From assembly GCA_045588675.1 (NCBI GenBank), contig JAZNER010000046.1, forward strand, positions 1 to 64,000: a stretch of 64,000 nucleotides of DNA, read 5' to 3'. Origin of the DNA: SVTX01 sp045588675. GTDB taxonomy: Bacteria; Bacillota; Clostridia; Oscillospirales; CAG-272. A model generated the notes under the pieces. That model searched no databases, had not been told where the DNA came from, and saw nothing but the letters and a program-made list of their open reading frames with translations. This document shows, piece by piece, positions 33,945-42,423 of this stretch. Position numbers and translations under genes: made by a program. Each line of letters begins with the position of its first letter. Position 1 is the stretch's first letter.

Positions 33945-33985
33945 TTAGCGAATACAAATATCGTCTAAATTATGGGAGGATTTTT
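33929..33985 (+). promoter_or_regulatory. Terminator-like hairpin containing the spoIVA ribosome site
   Basis: AATCCTCCCATA and ATTTAG (33929-33948, with a 2-nt TA bulge) pair with CTAAAT and TATGGGAGGATT (33965-33982) around a 16-nt loop. Five T residues follow the stem directly and the ATG begins at 33986. The ribosome site GGGAGGA is in the 3' arm. The structure can act as terminator of the ABC operon and as a translation mask on read-through RNA. Confidence 0.78.
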
Positions 33986-35464
33986 ATGACAGAGCATTCT
34001 ATTTATAAAGACATAGCGGAAAGAACAAATGGGGATATCTATATTGGCGTGGTAGGACCTGTAAGGACAGGAAAATCAACATTTATCAAAAGGTTTATGG
34101 AAGCACTTGTTCTTCCTAATATAAGCGAGGGATATTCACGGGAGAGGGCAAGAGATGAAATGCCGCAATCGGGAGCAGGCAAAACCGTTATGACAACAGA
34201 GCCAAAATTTATACCTGAGGAGGCTGTCGCTATAAATGTAGATGGGTGCTCTAATCTTCGCGTGAGAATGGTCGATTGCGTAGGCTATATTGTTCCCGAA
34301 GCTCTCGGTACGATTGAGGACGGTCAGCCGAGAATGGTAAGAACCCCTTGGCGAGATGAGCCTATGCCTTTTGTTGAAGCGGCTGAGATGGGAACTCATA
34401 AGGTAATCAAGGAGCATTCAACAATAGGTATGCTTATAACAACCGATGGCAGTATTGGGGACATTTCAAGAGGGTCATATGTTGAAGCGGAGGAGAGAAT
34501 TGTCAATGAGCTGAAGTCGCTTGGCAAGCCCTTTGCTATGATTTTGAACTCAGCGCGCCCCGAAAGTGATAGCGCAATTGCATTGGCTTATGAGCTTGAG
34601 GCGAAATATCAAGTTCCCGTTGCTCTTGTTTCCTGTATCGATATTGATGCGGAGGATATACGACATATACTTGAGCTTGTATTGCACGAATTCCCGATAT
34701 CCGAAATAAGAGTATCGCTTCCCGAATGGACAACTGCGCTTGATAATTCTCATCAGATTAAGAGCTCTGTTTATTCAAGCATTAAGGAATGTGCGGATAA
34801 TGTTTTAAAGGCTGGAGATGTTAAGCCTGCATTTGAAGAGCTCTCGGAAAACGAGTTTATTAAAAATAGCATTATAGAGGCAATTGACTTGGGCACGGGA
34901 AAGGTGAAAATTGCCGTAAGTATGAATGACGGATTATATTATAATGTAATCAGCGAGCTGACGGGATTTGACATTAACGGTGAAAAAGAGTTGATTTCAT
35001 TACTGAAAGCTCTGTCCGAAATGAAAGCGCGTTATGATAAGATTGAAGCCGCGCTTGATGAAGCCGAGGACGGCGGATATGGTATTGTTATGCCTGATGT
35101 TAGTGAGCTTCGTTTGGCAGACCCTGAAATTGTTAAGCAACCCGGCGGTTACGGCGTAAGGCTCAGAGCATCTGCGCAATCAATACATATGATAAGGGCA
35201 AATATCGAAACAGAGATTAATCCTATTGTAGGAACTGAACAGCAATCTGAAGATTTGGTTAAATATATGTTGAAAGAATTTGAAGAAGACCCGCAAAAGA
35301 TTTGGGAGTCCAATATGTTTAGCAAGTCGCTTTACGAGCTTGTAAATGAGGGCTTGCACTCTAAGCTTGAGCATATGCCCGAAAGCTCACGGGCAAAGCT
35401 TTCTGAAACACTTGAAAGAATAATAAACGAGGGCAGCGGGGGACTCATTTGTATTATTCTTTAA
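33986..35464 (+). CDS. spoIVA: Stage IV sporulation protein A, coat morphogenetic ATPase
   Basis: SpoIVA polymerises on the forespore surface using ATP and forms the base of the spore coat. Walker A is GPVRTGKST (about residues 24-32), followed by the family segments MTTEPKFIPEEAVAI and MVDCVGYIVP. The length of 492 aa and the C-terminus GLICIIL match the family. This gene is strong evidence for an endospore-forming lineage. Its GGGAGGA ribosome site is 5-6 nt before the ATG and lies in a hairpin. A candidate sigma-E promoter is upstream. Confidence 0.98.
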   Translation: MTEHSIYKDIAERTNGDIYIGVVGPVRTGKSTFIKRFMEALVLPNISEGYSRERARDEMPQSGAGKTVMTTEPKFIPEEAVAINVDGCSNLRVRMVDCVGYIVPEALGTIEDGQPRMVRTPWRDEPMPFVEAAEMGTHKVIKEHSTIGMLITTDGSIGDISRGSYVEAEERIVNELKSLGKPFAMILNSARPESDSAIALAYELEAKYQVPVALVSCIDIDAEDIRHILELVLHEFPISEIRVSLPEWTTALDNSHQIKSSVYSSIKECADNVLKAGDVKPAFEELSENEFIKNSIIEAIDLGTGKVKIAVSMNDGLYYNVISELTGFDINGEKELISLLKALSEMKARYDKIEAALDEAEDGGYGIVMPDVSELRLADPEIVKQPGGYGVRLRASAQSIHMIRANIETEINPIVGTEQQSEDLVKYMLKEFEEDPQKIWESNMFSKSLYELVNEGLHSKLEHMPESSRAKLSETLERIINEGSGGLICIIL

Positions 35465-35472
35465 TTAGAGAT

Positions 35473-35508
35473 AAAAAACCACGAAGCCATATGGCTTCGT
35501 GGTTTTTT
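35473..35508. terminator. Bidirectional terminator between spoIVA and murA
   Basis: AAAAAACCACGAAGCC and GGCTTCGTGGTTTTTT form a perfect 16-bp stem around ATAT, with A and T runs on both sides. Confidence 0.95.
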
Positions 35509-35527
35509 AATTTGAAAGGAGACTATA

Positions 35528-36820
35528 TTATACCGATGCCGAGCTCATTTGCTCGTCCAAACAGATTACTTTTTTTTGAATATCGGCACCCAGCTTTTTG
35601 AGCTTGCCAACTATGTTGTAATAACCGCGTTCAATTTTATCGATGCCTTCAATTACAGATGAGCCGTTTGTAGCAAGTGCGGCAATTACCATAGCCGCGC
35701 CCGCACGCAAATCGTGACAGTAAAGAGGTGCGCCTGTAAGCTCTACGCCACCGCGGATAACAGCATGGTTTGTATTAACCTTTATATCAGCACCCATTTT
35801 TGTGAGCTCATCCATAAACTGAAATCTGCTGCTGAAAATGTTTTCAACTATATCAGATGTACCTTCTGCGAAGCAAAGCATAGCTGAGAACTGAGGCTGC
35901 ATATCTGTTGCAAATCCGGGGTAGGGCTGAGTAACTATGCTGATACCCTTGAGCTTTGCATTGCTTTCAACTGTGATAGAATCGTCGCCAACTATAACTG
36001 TTGCTCCTGCTTCCTCAAGCTTTGCGGAAATTGCTTCAAGGTGCTTTGGAATTATATTTCTGACAGTAACCTTACCGCCTGTTGCAGCAACAGCCGCCAT
36101 ATATGTACCTGCTTCTATCATATCGGGAATAATAGAGTAACGGCAACCGTGCAATTTTTCTACACCCTTGATTTTAATAACAGATGTACCTGCGCCTGTG
36201 ATGTTTGCACCGCAAGCATTAAGGAATACCGCCAAATCAACTATGTGAGGCTCGCGAGCAGCGTTTTCAATCGTTGTTACGCCGTCTGCCAATACAGAAG
36301 CAAGAATTGTGTTGGCTGTTGCGCCCACCGATACCATATCAAAGTATATAGAGCTTCCAATCGCTCCGCGCTCAGATTCAACCTCAATTCTGCCGCCCTT
36401 ATGTGAGCAGATAGCACCGAGTGCCTCAAACGCCTTCATATGAAGGTCAAGCGGACGCGCTCCTATGCTGCATCCTCCGGGAGAGAATACGCTGGACTTA
36501 CCAAAACGACCGAACTCTGCACCGAGGATATAAGAAGAACCGCGGAGCTTAGATGCCATTTCATTGGGAGATGAGCAGGGAACAAGGTTCTTACAGTTAA
36601 TCTCCACCGAGTTTTTTGTAAGGCGCTTGACAGATGCTCCCATTACGGAAAGAATATCAAGGAGTATTTCGATATCACTTACAGGAGGAATGTTATCAAT
36701 GATACAAGCCTCCTCGTTGAGAATGCAAGCGCAAATTACAGGAAGTGCAGCGTTTTTCATACCGTTAACGCTAACATTGCCATAGAGGGGACGACCGCCA
36801 TTGATGATAATCTGTTCCAT
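35528..36820 (-). CDS. murA: UDP-N-acetylglucosamine 1-carboxyvinyltransferase
   Basis: MurA transfers enolpyruvate to UDP-GlcNAc in the first committed step of peptidoglycan synthesis. The N-terminus carries GNVSVNGMKNAALP, with the conserved Lys-Asn. The catalytic Cys is in the loop PGGCSIGARPLDLH, so the enzyme should be fosfomycin-sensitive at that residue. I start at ATG 36820 (430 aa), where GGAGGT lies upstream; the longer frame to 36880 adds a basic non-homologous leader. A promoter is visible at 36972-37000, and the leader contains a bulged hairpin at 36838-36860. Confidence 0.96.
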   Translation of the reverse strand: MEQIIINGGRPLYGNVSVNGMKNAALPVICACILNEEACIIDNIPPVSDIEILLDILSVMGASVKRLTKNSVEINCKNLVPCSSPNEMASKLRGSSYILGAEFGRFGKSSVFSPGGCSIGARPLDLHMKAFEALGAICSHKGGRIEVESERGAIGSSIYFDMVSVGATANTILASVLADGVTTIENAAREPHIVDLAVFLNACGANITGAGTSVIKIKGVEKLHGCRYSIIPDMIEAGTYMAAVAATGGKVTVRNIIPKHLEAISAKLEEAGATVIVGDDSITVESNAKLKGISIVTQPYPGFATDMQPQFSAMLCFAEGTSDIVENIFSSRFQFMDELTKMGADIKVNTNHAVIRGGVELTGAPLYCHDLRAGAAMVIAALATNGSSVIEGIDKIERGYYNIVGKLKKLGADIQKKVICLDEQMSSASV

Positions 36821-36837
36821 AAAAGACCTCCGTTTAT

Positions 36838-36860
36838 CTTCCCGCCTGTGCTTGCGGAAG
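36838..36860 (-). promoter_or_regulatory. Leader hairpin upstream of murA
   Basis: On the minus strand CTTCCGC and GC-G-GGAAG pair with one bulged base around an 8-nt loop, about 8 nt before the murA ribosome site. Function unknown. Confidence 0.35.
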
Positions 36861-36971
36861 TGAAATATCGAATTATGCATTTTGTTGTTTTATTCTGATG
36901 TCAAGACTTGATTTTTACTGTCGAGCCTTGTAAAATAATGCAGATTTTTCGTTCCCGACTGGGATATTTAT

Positions 36972-37000
36972 ATTATATCATAAATGAATAAAAATGTAAA
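36972..37000 (-). promoter_or_regulatory. Sigma-A promoter of murA
   Basis: On the minus strand TTTACA (36995-37000) and TATAAT (36972-36977) are separated by 17 nt. The leader to the ATG at 36820 is about 145 nt. Confidence 0.72.
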
Positions 37001-37265
37001 TAGGAAATATGCAATGTTTATAATTTATTTACAAATTTTGTAAAAATATTTTGTGTTAAATAAACATATTTGACAAAGCACGACAAAATACAATTGTTCC
37101 ATATAAAAGAAATAACTGCTTAAAAATTAATAAAATGAAAATAAGTCGGCAAAATATAAATAAAATAAAAATAAAAAATTAAATTCATTCAAAAAATATG
37201 TCGTTGTACCAATAAATGCGACAACTACGACATTTATTTGAATAAAAATTCTAAAATTCGGACAC
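37001..37265. other. AT-rich intergenic region without a gene, holding an inverted repeat
   Basis: Apart from the murA promoter region, the gap between murA and the gene at 37337 holds no credible reading frame. It contains long A/T tracts and an inverted repeat at 37188-37242. No other element is recognisable. Confidence 0.6.
37188..37242. repeat. Imperfect inverted repeat with ATGTCGT half-sites
   Basis: The left arm (37188-37207) reads TTCAAAAAATATGTCGTTGT. The right arm (37221-37242) is its near reverse complement with small gaps, around a 13-nt centre. A further ATGTCGT occurs at 37293-37299 and the 15-mer AAAAAATATGTCGTT also occurs upstream of the ABC operon. It may be an operator or a structured RNA. 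Confidence 0.5.
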
Positions 37266-37312
37266 AAAAAAAGCCGTTCACACAGACATTATATGTCGTA
37301 AAACGGCTTTTT
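37266..37312 (-). terminator. Terminator after the DUF3810 gene
   Basis: AAGCCGTT and AACGGCTT form the outer stem, and GACAT/ATGTC form an inner one. On the minus strand the stem is followed by a run of seven T residues. Confidence 0.82.
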
Positions 37313-37336
37313 GTTATTTTGGCTTTCAGGCGAGGA

Positions 37337-38539
37337 TTATTTGATTAAATTTTGACTTTTAAGGTACGAAACGGTAAGGTCAACTACCATACCGTAGCTT
37401 TTTTTGCCTTCAGTTCCTTGAACCTTCAGATAAACATCGTTAACTGCTCCCGTAACTACGCTGGCGTTTGAGTTCTCATATTTATCAAAAAACTTGTTAT
37501 AAGCAATTTCTTCAAGATAAACCTTGTCTTCGAGATTTTCAACTACCTCGAAATATAGCTCCTTATCAGCCTTATACAGTGCATTTATTACATATTCGTA
37601 TATATTAAGATATGCGCTGTATTTGATATACGCGTCATCTGACTCCAGGCACACAAGAAATGCTACCATATTGGCCTCGTCCTCACGAGAAATTCCTCTT
37701 TGGTGGGCAAGCTCGTGGGCAGAAGTAAAAGGAATTGTGTATTGTGGGAAATTGACATTGATATTTGCTTCGCCTGTAAAGAAGGAATACACTCCCGTAA
37801 TATGAGTATAGGACATAGCCTCGCTCAGCATAACAGGCTTGAGCCTCGTTGAAAAATTTTGAATAAAGCTATGCTTTTGGGAGAATTTTTCATAAGCCTT
37901 GTCAAGCTTCTCATTAAGCTCGCGTAAACTGTAACCCATCGTTGAAAAATTATCGCTCCCGTAATTTATTTCCTTTGACAGTAAATTGATTTCTGATACT
38001 AAATATTGGCTTGTCTGGTACAGTTCTTCAACACTGACCTTGTCATTATCAATATTAAGCTTGCTATATAGCGGTTTGCCTCGGTAACCTGTTGCAAATG
38101 TCAACACAAAGCAAGAGAGCAGTAATGCAACAGCTGAGATGATACAAAGCAGAGATATTTGAGATGATTTTTTAGTATCGCATCTGAATTTGAGCAGATA
38201 CCAAAGTGCCAAAAACAAAAGTATAGGAAGGCAAATGACTATAAGCTCCGCGATTGAGAAAGGTACAATATTACTGATTTTAGCAAATATAAAACGAAAT
38301 GCAGAGCTTATATATCTGTTAAAAAAGTCTGCAAAATCTTGGCTTACGCAAGCAATAAGATATATAATCCCGCATAGAGCAGCAATTGTTGCCGATATTT
38401 TGCAAAACAGAGGTATCCTCTCGTATTTTGCCTTGACAGGATGCCATTTTGATTTCTCTTCGGGTGGCAAAGAAGCATATTCATTGGCTGATATAGAATA
38501 AATGGTGTTATTTGAGCTTGATTTATTTTGGTTTTGCAT
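37337..38539 (-). CDS. DUF3810 family membrane protein with a metalloprotease motif
   Basis: Three hydrophobic segments (about residues 46-67, 92-116 and 130-150) precede a large extracytoplasmic or cytoplasmic domain. That domain contains HELAHQRG near residue 275, a gluzincin-type HExxH motif, followed by the acidic segment SREDEANMVAFLVCLESDD that could supply the third ligand. The overall pattern matches DUF3810, a family of predicted zinc metallopeptidases with no assigned substrate. The first 40 residues are polar. It is 8 nt downstream of the pseudouridine synthase gene and probably cotranscribed with it. Confidence 0.82.
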   Translation of the reverse strand: MQNQNKSSSNNTIYSISANEYASLPPEEKSKWHPVKAKYERIPLFCKISATIAALCGIIYLIACVSQDFADFFNRYISSAFRFIFAKISNIVPFSIAELIVICLPILLFLALWYLLKFRCDTKKSSQISLLCIISAVALLLSCFVLTFATGYRGKPLYSKLNIDNDKVSVEELYQTSQYLVSEINLLSKEINYGSDNFSTMGYSLRELNEKLDKAYEKFSQKHSFIQNFSTRLKPVMLSEAMSYTHITGVYSFFTGEANINVNFPQYTIPFTSAHELAHQRGISREDEANMVAFLVCLESDDAYIKYSAYLNIYEYVINALYKADKELYFEVVENLEDKVYLEEIAYNKFFDKYENSNASVVTGAVNDVYLKVQGTEGKKSYGMVVDLTVSYLKSQNLIK

Positions 38540-38547
38540 TGATTATT

Positions 38548-39501
38548 TTAATCCTTATTGTTCAATTTAGTTTTTATTATGTCAAAGCTCAAAGATGTCA
38601 ATTGCTCAAATGCTGACTGCATATCCTCGGGTGGCATTGATGAAAAATTCCGCGTTTCTTCGCCGTAAGGAATTGGCAGAGATAAATTATACGCATGCAG
38701 AGCGTGACGGGAAATAAGCGGAGAGGGTTCGCCGTATATATTATCACCTATTATCGAATGTCCGATATGTGCAAAATGAACTCTTAGCTGATGAGTTCTT
38801 CCCGTGATTGGAGTTGCCTCTACAACACTGATTTTTTCATTTGAGTATAACAGACGCCAATGAGTTATTGCTATATCGGAGTCTTTATCGTCCTTGTCGG
38901 CAATGCAACGGGTTATAATGCTTTCCTGCTGTCGCTTGATGTTCGCGTTTATTATATTATTATCGCCCTCTGATTTTATTTGTCCGTTTAAAATTGCAAT
39001 ATATTTTTTATGTATCAGGTTGTTTTTCCTTGCATATTCGAGATAAGATGCCGAAAGAGCGTTTTTTGCGATTAGTGAAACTCCGCTTGTGTTTCCGTCA
39101 AGTCTTCCAATTGGTCTGAATACAAAGGGAATATTTCTTTCCTTGTATATACGGGCAAGTGCATTACCAAGCGTATCGTCAAAGTGTCTGTGCGACGGGT
39201 GGGTCGGCATATAAGGGGGCTTGTCAACAATCAAGATATCGTTATTTTCAAAAATGATATTGACGGGAATATTGGCAGGAACGATATTTTCGTTTATGTT
39301 GCTCTCATTGTCAAGCTCGTTGATTGATAAAATGTCGTTTTCTTTTAAAACATACCTGACAGTTACATGGGAGCCATTCACAAGTATTCCTTTTTCATCC
39401 TTTTTTAGCGAGGCAAGCGCTGATGCGGATATTTTCAACTTTAACTTTAAAAAAGAAAGTACGGTCATTCCTGCATTTTGATAGTTAATACTGAATGTCA
39501 T
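38548..39501 (-). CDS. RluA-family RNA pseudouridine synthase
   Basis: The protein has an N-terminal S4-like segment (about residues 1-75) and the RluA catalytic motif GRLDGNTSGVSLIAKNA, where Asp is the nucleophile. Later motifs IAILNG and ITGRTHQLRVHFAHIGH are also present. It isomerises uridines in rRNA or tRNA; the exact target cannot be read from the sequence. I chose ATG 39501 (317 aa) because AAAGG lies 8 nt upstream; the frame reaches 39531 without a ribosome site. It forms a two-gene unit with the DUF3810 gene. Confidence 0.92.
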   Translation of the reverse strand: MTFSINYQNAGMTVLSFLKLKLKISASALASLKKDEKGILVNGSHVTVRYVLKENDILSINELDNESNINENIVPANIPVNIIFENNDILIVDKPPYMPTHPSHRHFDDTLGNALARIYKERNIPFVFRPIGRLDGNTSGVSLIAKNALSASYLEYARKNNLIHKKYIAILNGQIKSEGDNNIINANIKRQQESIITRCIADKDDKDSDIAITHWRLLYSNEKISVVEATPITGRTHQLRVHFAHIGHSIIGDNIYGEPSPLISRHALHAYNLSLPIPYGEETRNFSSMPPEDMQSAFEQLTSLSFDIIKTKLNNKD

Positions 39502-39692
39502 TATTTTACCTTTCAATCTATCATAAGTCATTTTTTGATATATTTGGGTTTCTAAACAATATTATATCACCGAATAATTAGAAATGTAAGAAGATTTTGT
39601 GACCTAAATAAGAATACATTTGATTTTCTTGTAGTAATATTTGTTAAAATTGGAAAATATAATTAATTAGACAAAAAAGGGGGATATATATT

Positions 39693-41048
39693 ATGAAAAG
39701 CTTAATTAAAGTAAGTGTTTGTTTTTTTAGCTTGTTGCTTGTATTGTTTTGTTTTTCGGTTGCTGTTTTGGCAGATGAAAGCAACTCGGTACTGAATTTG
39801 CTAATGGAGAGTAATAAGACTGAAGCTGAAGCAGAAATAACTAAAATCTCGTATGCTTTGGATGTCATTGCCAATAATAGCGACATGACAATTGCGGGTG
39901 TTACGGGTAATATGCTGAATTTCTCAGCCGACAGATTTGCTTGCGCTATGAATTTATCTAATATTGAATACATTACTGTGACATCCTTGCCCGATATTGT
40001 ATGCGGGTCGCTTTATATCGGCGGTGAGGGTGTGTCAATTAATCAGAAAATATCGGCATCTGACATATCTCTTATGACTTATGAGGAAGCTCCTTCGGGC
40101 GCGGGAAGTCAGGCATCATTTAATTTCAGAGCAAACGATAGCGCATACGATATAAAATGCAATATTTTTATGATTGATGATTTGAATTATTCTCCGACAG
40201 TAAGCGGGGCATCATACGCCTCTCTCAATCTGAATACATATAAGGGTGTAATGATTTCAGCCTCATTGCACGGATATGACCCTGAGGGAGATGAGCTGAC
40301 CTTTGAAATCGTAAAATATCCGACTTGCGGAATTCTTTCGCTTGATAACTCTGATATAGGAACCTATACTTATATCCCGAACAAATCATATACGGGCGCG
40401 GATAGCTTTTGCTATGTTGTATATGATAAATACGGCAATTGCAGTGCCTCGGCAGAGGTTAATATCAATGTGTTGAATATTGGAACTGCAACGGTTTATA
40501 GTGATTTGACAGACGATAGTCTGCACAGTCATGCAATTTCAATGACTGAAAAGGGAATTATGAATGGTGTTCAGGTAGGCGAATACTATTATTTCGAGCC
40601 GTCGCGAGAGGTTAGCCGTGCAGAATTTGTTGTTACGGCTATGAATGCAATCGGAATAAAGAATGTTCCCGATGTTGAGGAAACGGGCTTCTTTGATGAT
40701 GAGAATATAAGCCCTGAAATGAAGGGATATATTGCATTGGCATATTCAAAGGGATATATAAGCGGAATAAAGAAGGACGGAAATCTATATTTCGACCCTT
40801 CGGGAACGATTGATTTATCGGAAGCATCGGTAATCATCAGCAATATCATAGGGTATAAAGAGCCTGTTTTCGAGCCCGCATTTGCGGATGCGCAAAAAAT
40901 ACCTCAATGGTCGCAAAGAGCAATTGAATCACTATATGCCCTGGGGATTTTAGAGGTGCCTGATAAGCTTGTAAGTGCCGACACAATAATAACAAGAGGT
41001 GAAATGGCAAAGCTGTTAAATAAGACAATACTCGCAATTGGAAAATAG
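39693..41048 (+). CDS. Secreted surface protein with cadherin/Ig-like repeat and SLH domains
   Basis: A signal peptide is visible at residues 1-28 (MKSLIKVSVCFFSLLL, cleavage after VLA). Residues about 75-160 and 165-260 form beta-rich Ig-like repeats; the second has the cadherin-like pattern GYDPEGDELTFEIV and YIPNKSYTGADSF. Two to three SLH motifs fill about 270-450 (AISMTEKGIMNGV, ALAYSKGYISGI, AIESLYALGIL), which would bind secondary cell-wall polymer. AAAAGGGGG precedes the ATG. It is probably a cell-wall-anchored structural protein. The ligand, if any, is unknown. Confidence 0.9.
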   Translation: MKSLIKVSVCFFSLLLVLFCFSVAVLADESNSVLNLLMESNKTEAEAEITKISYALDVIANNSDMTIAGVTGNMLNFSADRFACAMNLSNIEYITVTSLPDIVCGSLYIGGEGVSINQKISASDISLMTYEEAPSGAGSQASFNFRANDSAYDIKCNIFMIDDLNYSPTVSGASYASLNLNTYKGVMISASLHGYDPEGDELTFEIVKYPTCGILSLDNSDIGTYTYIPNKSYTGADSFCYVVYDKYGNCSASAEVNINVLNIGTATVYSDLTDDSLHSHAISMTEKGIMNGVQVGEYYYFEPSREVSRAEFVVTAMNAIGIKNVPDVEETGFFDDENISPEMKGYIALAYSKGYISGIKKDGNLYFDPSGTIDLSEASVIISNIIGYKEPVFEPAFADAQKIPQWSQRAIESLYALGILEVPDKLVSADTIITRGEMAKLLNKTILAIGK

Positions 41049-41068
41049 AGTGTTTATTACCCAAAAAT

Positions 41069-41102
41069 AAAAGCTTGTTGTAAAATCGCAACAAGCTTTT
41101 TT
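41069..41102 (+). terminator. Terminator after the SLH protein gene
   Basis: AAAAGCTTGTTG and CAACAAGCTTTT form a 12-bp stem around an 8-nt loop, followed by T residues. Confidence 0.88.
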
Positions 41103-41110
41103 CTTAATTC

Positions 41111-41153
41111 AATAATATTTGTGTTGCGGCGTTGGAGCAGCACCAATATTATT
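41111..41153. repeat. Strong palindrome upstream of the DUF1385 gene
   Basis: AATAATATTTGTGTTGC (41111-41127) pairs with GCAGCACCAATATTATT (41137-41153) with one mismatch and one wobble around a 9-nt loop. No T run follows. It lies after the SLH terminator and about 110 nt before the next ATG. Confidence 0.6.
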
Positions 41154-41266
41154 ATATTTTATAATACATTAATTGTAAAATAAAAATTCACACACAGTTA
41201 ATATCTTTGTGATATTATAATAAAAGTAATAAAAAACCCTTTAAATAGAAAGGACAATTCCCTAAT

Positions 41267-42397
41267 ATGAACGGCAAAGATAAGAATTGCTGTGCGAAAA
41301 AAACCTCAATCGGCGGTCAGGCGCTTATGGAAGGCATTATGATGCGCGGGCCGGAGCTCACGGCTATGGCGGTCAGAAATACTGACGGTGAAATTGTAGT
41401 TGAGGATTTTCCCACAGAGGCAAAAAAACGCTCTAAATTTGTAAAGCTGCCAATTATTCGCGGCGTTTTTAATTATATTGACGCTATGGTTCTCGGCACA
41501 AAATGCCTTATGCGCTCGGCTGAAATTTCAGGTCTTGAGGAAGCAGAGGAAGAGCTTAAAAAAGAAAAAGAGGCAAAAAAGGCTGCGCGTGCGGCTAAAA
41601 AGAAAAATGCCTGTACAGAGGCAAGTGATGATACTCAAATCGAAGAAGATGCAGTACCGTCGCCAGATGAAGCTTCTGCTTTGGAGAAAAACGAAAATCA
41701 AAAAGACGAGAAAAAGCAATCTTCATTTTTAATGGGCGCATTGATGTTTTTCAGCGTATTTCTTGGAATTTGCTTTTCGGTGGCATTGTTTATAATTGTT
41801 CCTTCATTCTTATATGGCTTGGCGTCAAGCTTTATTCCGTTTTTAAATCCCGACGACCTTGCAATACAATCTCTGATTAAATCTATTTTTGAAGGTGTGC
41901 TAAAAATAGTAATTTTGATTGTCTATATGTCGGCAATTTCACTTATGAAGGATATAAAGCGCACATTTATGTATCATGGAGCAGAGCATAAAGCTATATT
42001 CTGCTATGAAAACCGACTTGAATTAACCGTTGAAAATGTAAAGGCTCAAAAGCGTTTTCACCCCAGATGCGGAACAAGCTTTCTTATTCTGATGCTTATT
42101 GTCGGAATATTCGTGTCATTTTTTATTGACCCGTTGTTTTTCGCCATTTTTGGTGACGAGCCTATGACGATTGTTCGAGTACTGATTAAGCTCTTACTTC
42201 TCCCGTTAATTGTCGGTGTCGGCTATGAGCTTATCAAGCTTGCAGGAAGATATGATAATTGGTTTACAAGAGTTATATCGGCGCCGGGTGTTTGGTTGCA
42301 GCATATAACTACAAAAGAGCCTGATGACGATATGATTGAGTGCGCAATAGTGGCACTTGAAAAGGTTATTCCGGACAATAATAGCGACAATTGGTAA
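41267..42397 (+). CDS. DUF1385 family membrane protein (YqhQ-like)
   Basis: The N-terminus has the DUF1385 signature SIGGQALMEGIMMRGPE. A charged Lys/Glu-rich insert (about residues 90-150) precedes four hydrophobic segments. The conserved YHGAEHKAIFCYE and KRFHPRCGTSFL segments follow; their His and Cys residues suggest metal binding. The family is widespread in Firmicutes and has no settled function. It is often near prfA/prmC; here prfA is about 5 kb away on the other strand. GAAAGGA lies before the ATG. Confidence 0.9.
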   Translation: MNGKDKNCCAKKTSIGGQALMEGIMMRGPELTAMAVRNTDGEIVVEDFPTEAKKRSKFVKLPIIRGVFNYIDAMVLGTKCLMRSAEISGLEEAEEELKKEKEAKKAARAAKKKNACTEASDDTQIEEDAVPSPDEASALEKNENQKDEKKQSSFLMGALMFFSVFLGICFSVALFIIVPSFLYGLASSFIPFLNPDDLAIQSLIKSIFEGVLKIVILIVYMSAISLMKDIKRTFMYHGAEHKAIFCYENRLELTVENVKAQKRFHPRCGTSFLILMLIVGIFVSFFIDPLFFAIFGDEPMTIVRVLIKLLLLPLIVGVGYELIKLAGRYDNWFTRVISAPGVWLQHITTKEPDDDMIECAIVALEKVIPDNNSDNW

Positions 42398-42423
42398 TTT
42401 TTATGTGAAAGGACCGAATAGAA

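Noticed and set aside
36041..36406. 121-aa plus-strand frame inside murA
   Set aside because: Antisense shadow; Cys/His-rich composition follows from the reverse of murA codons.
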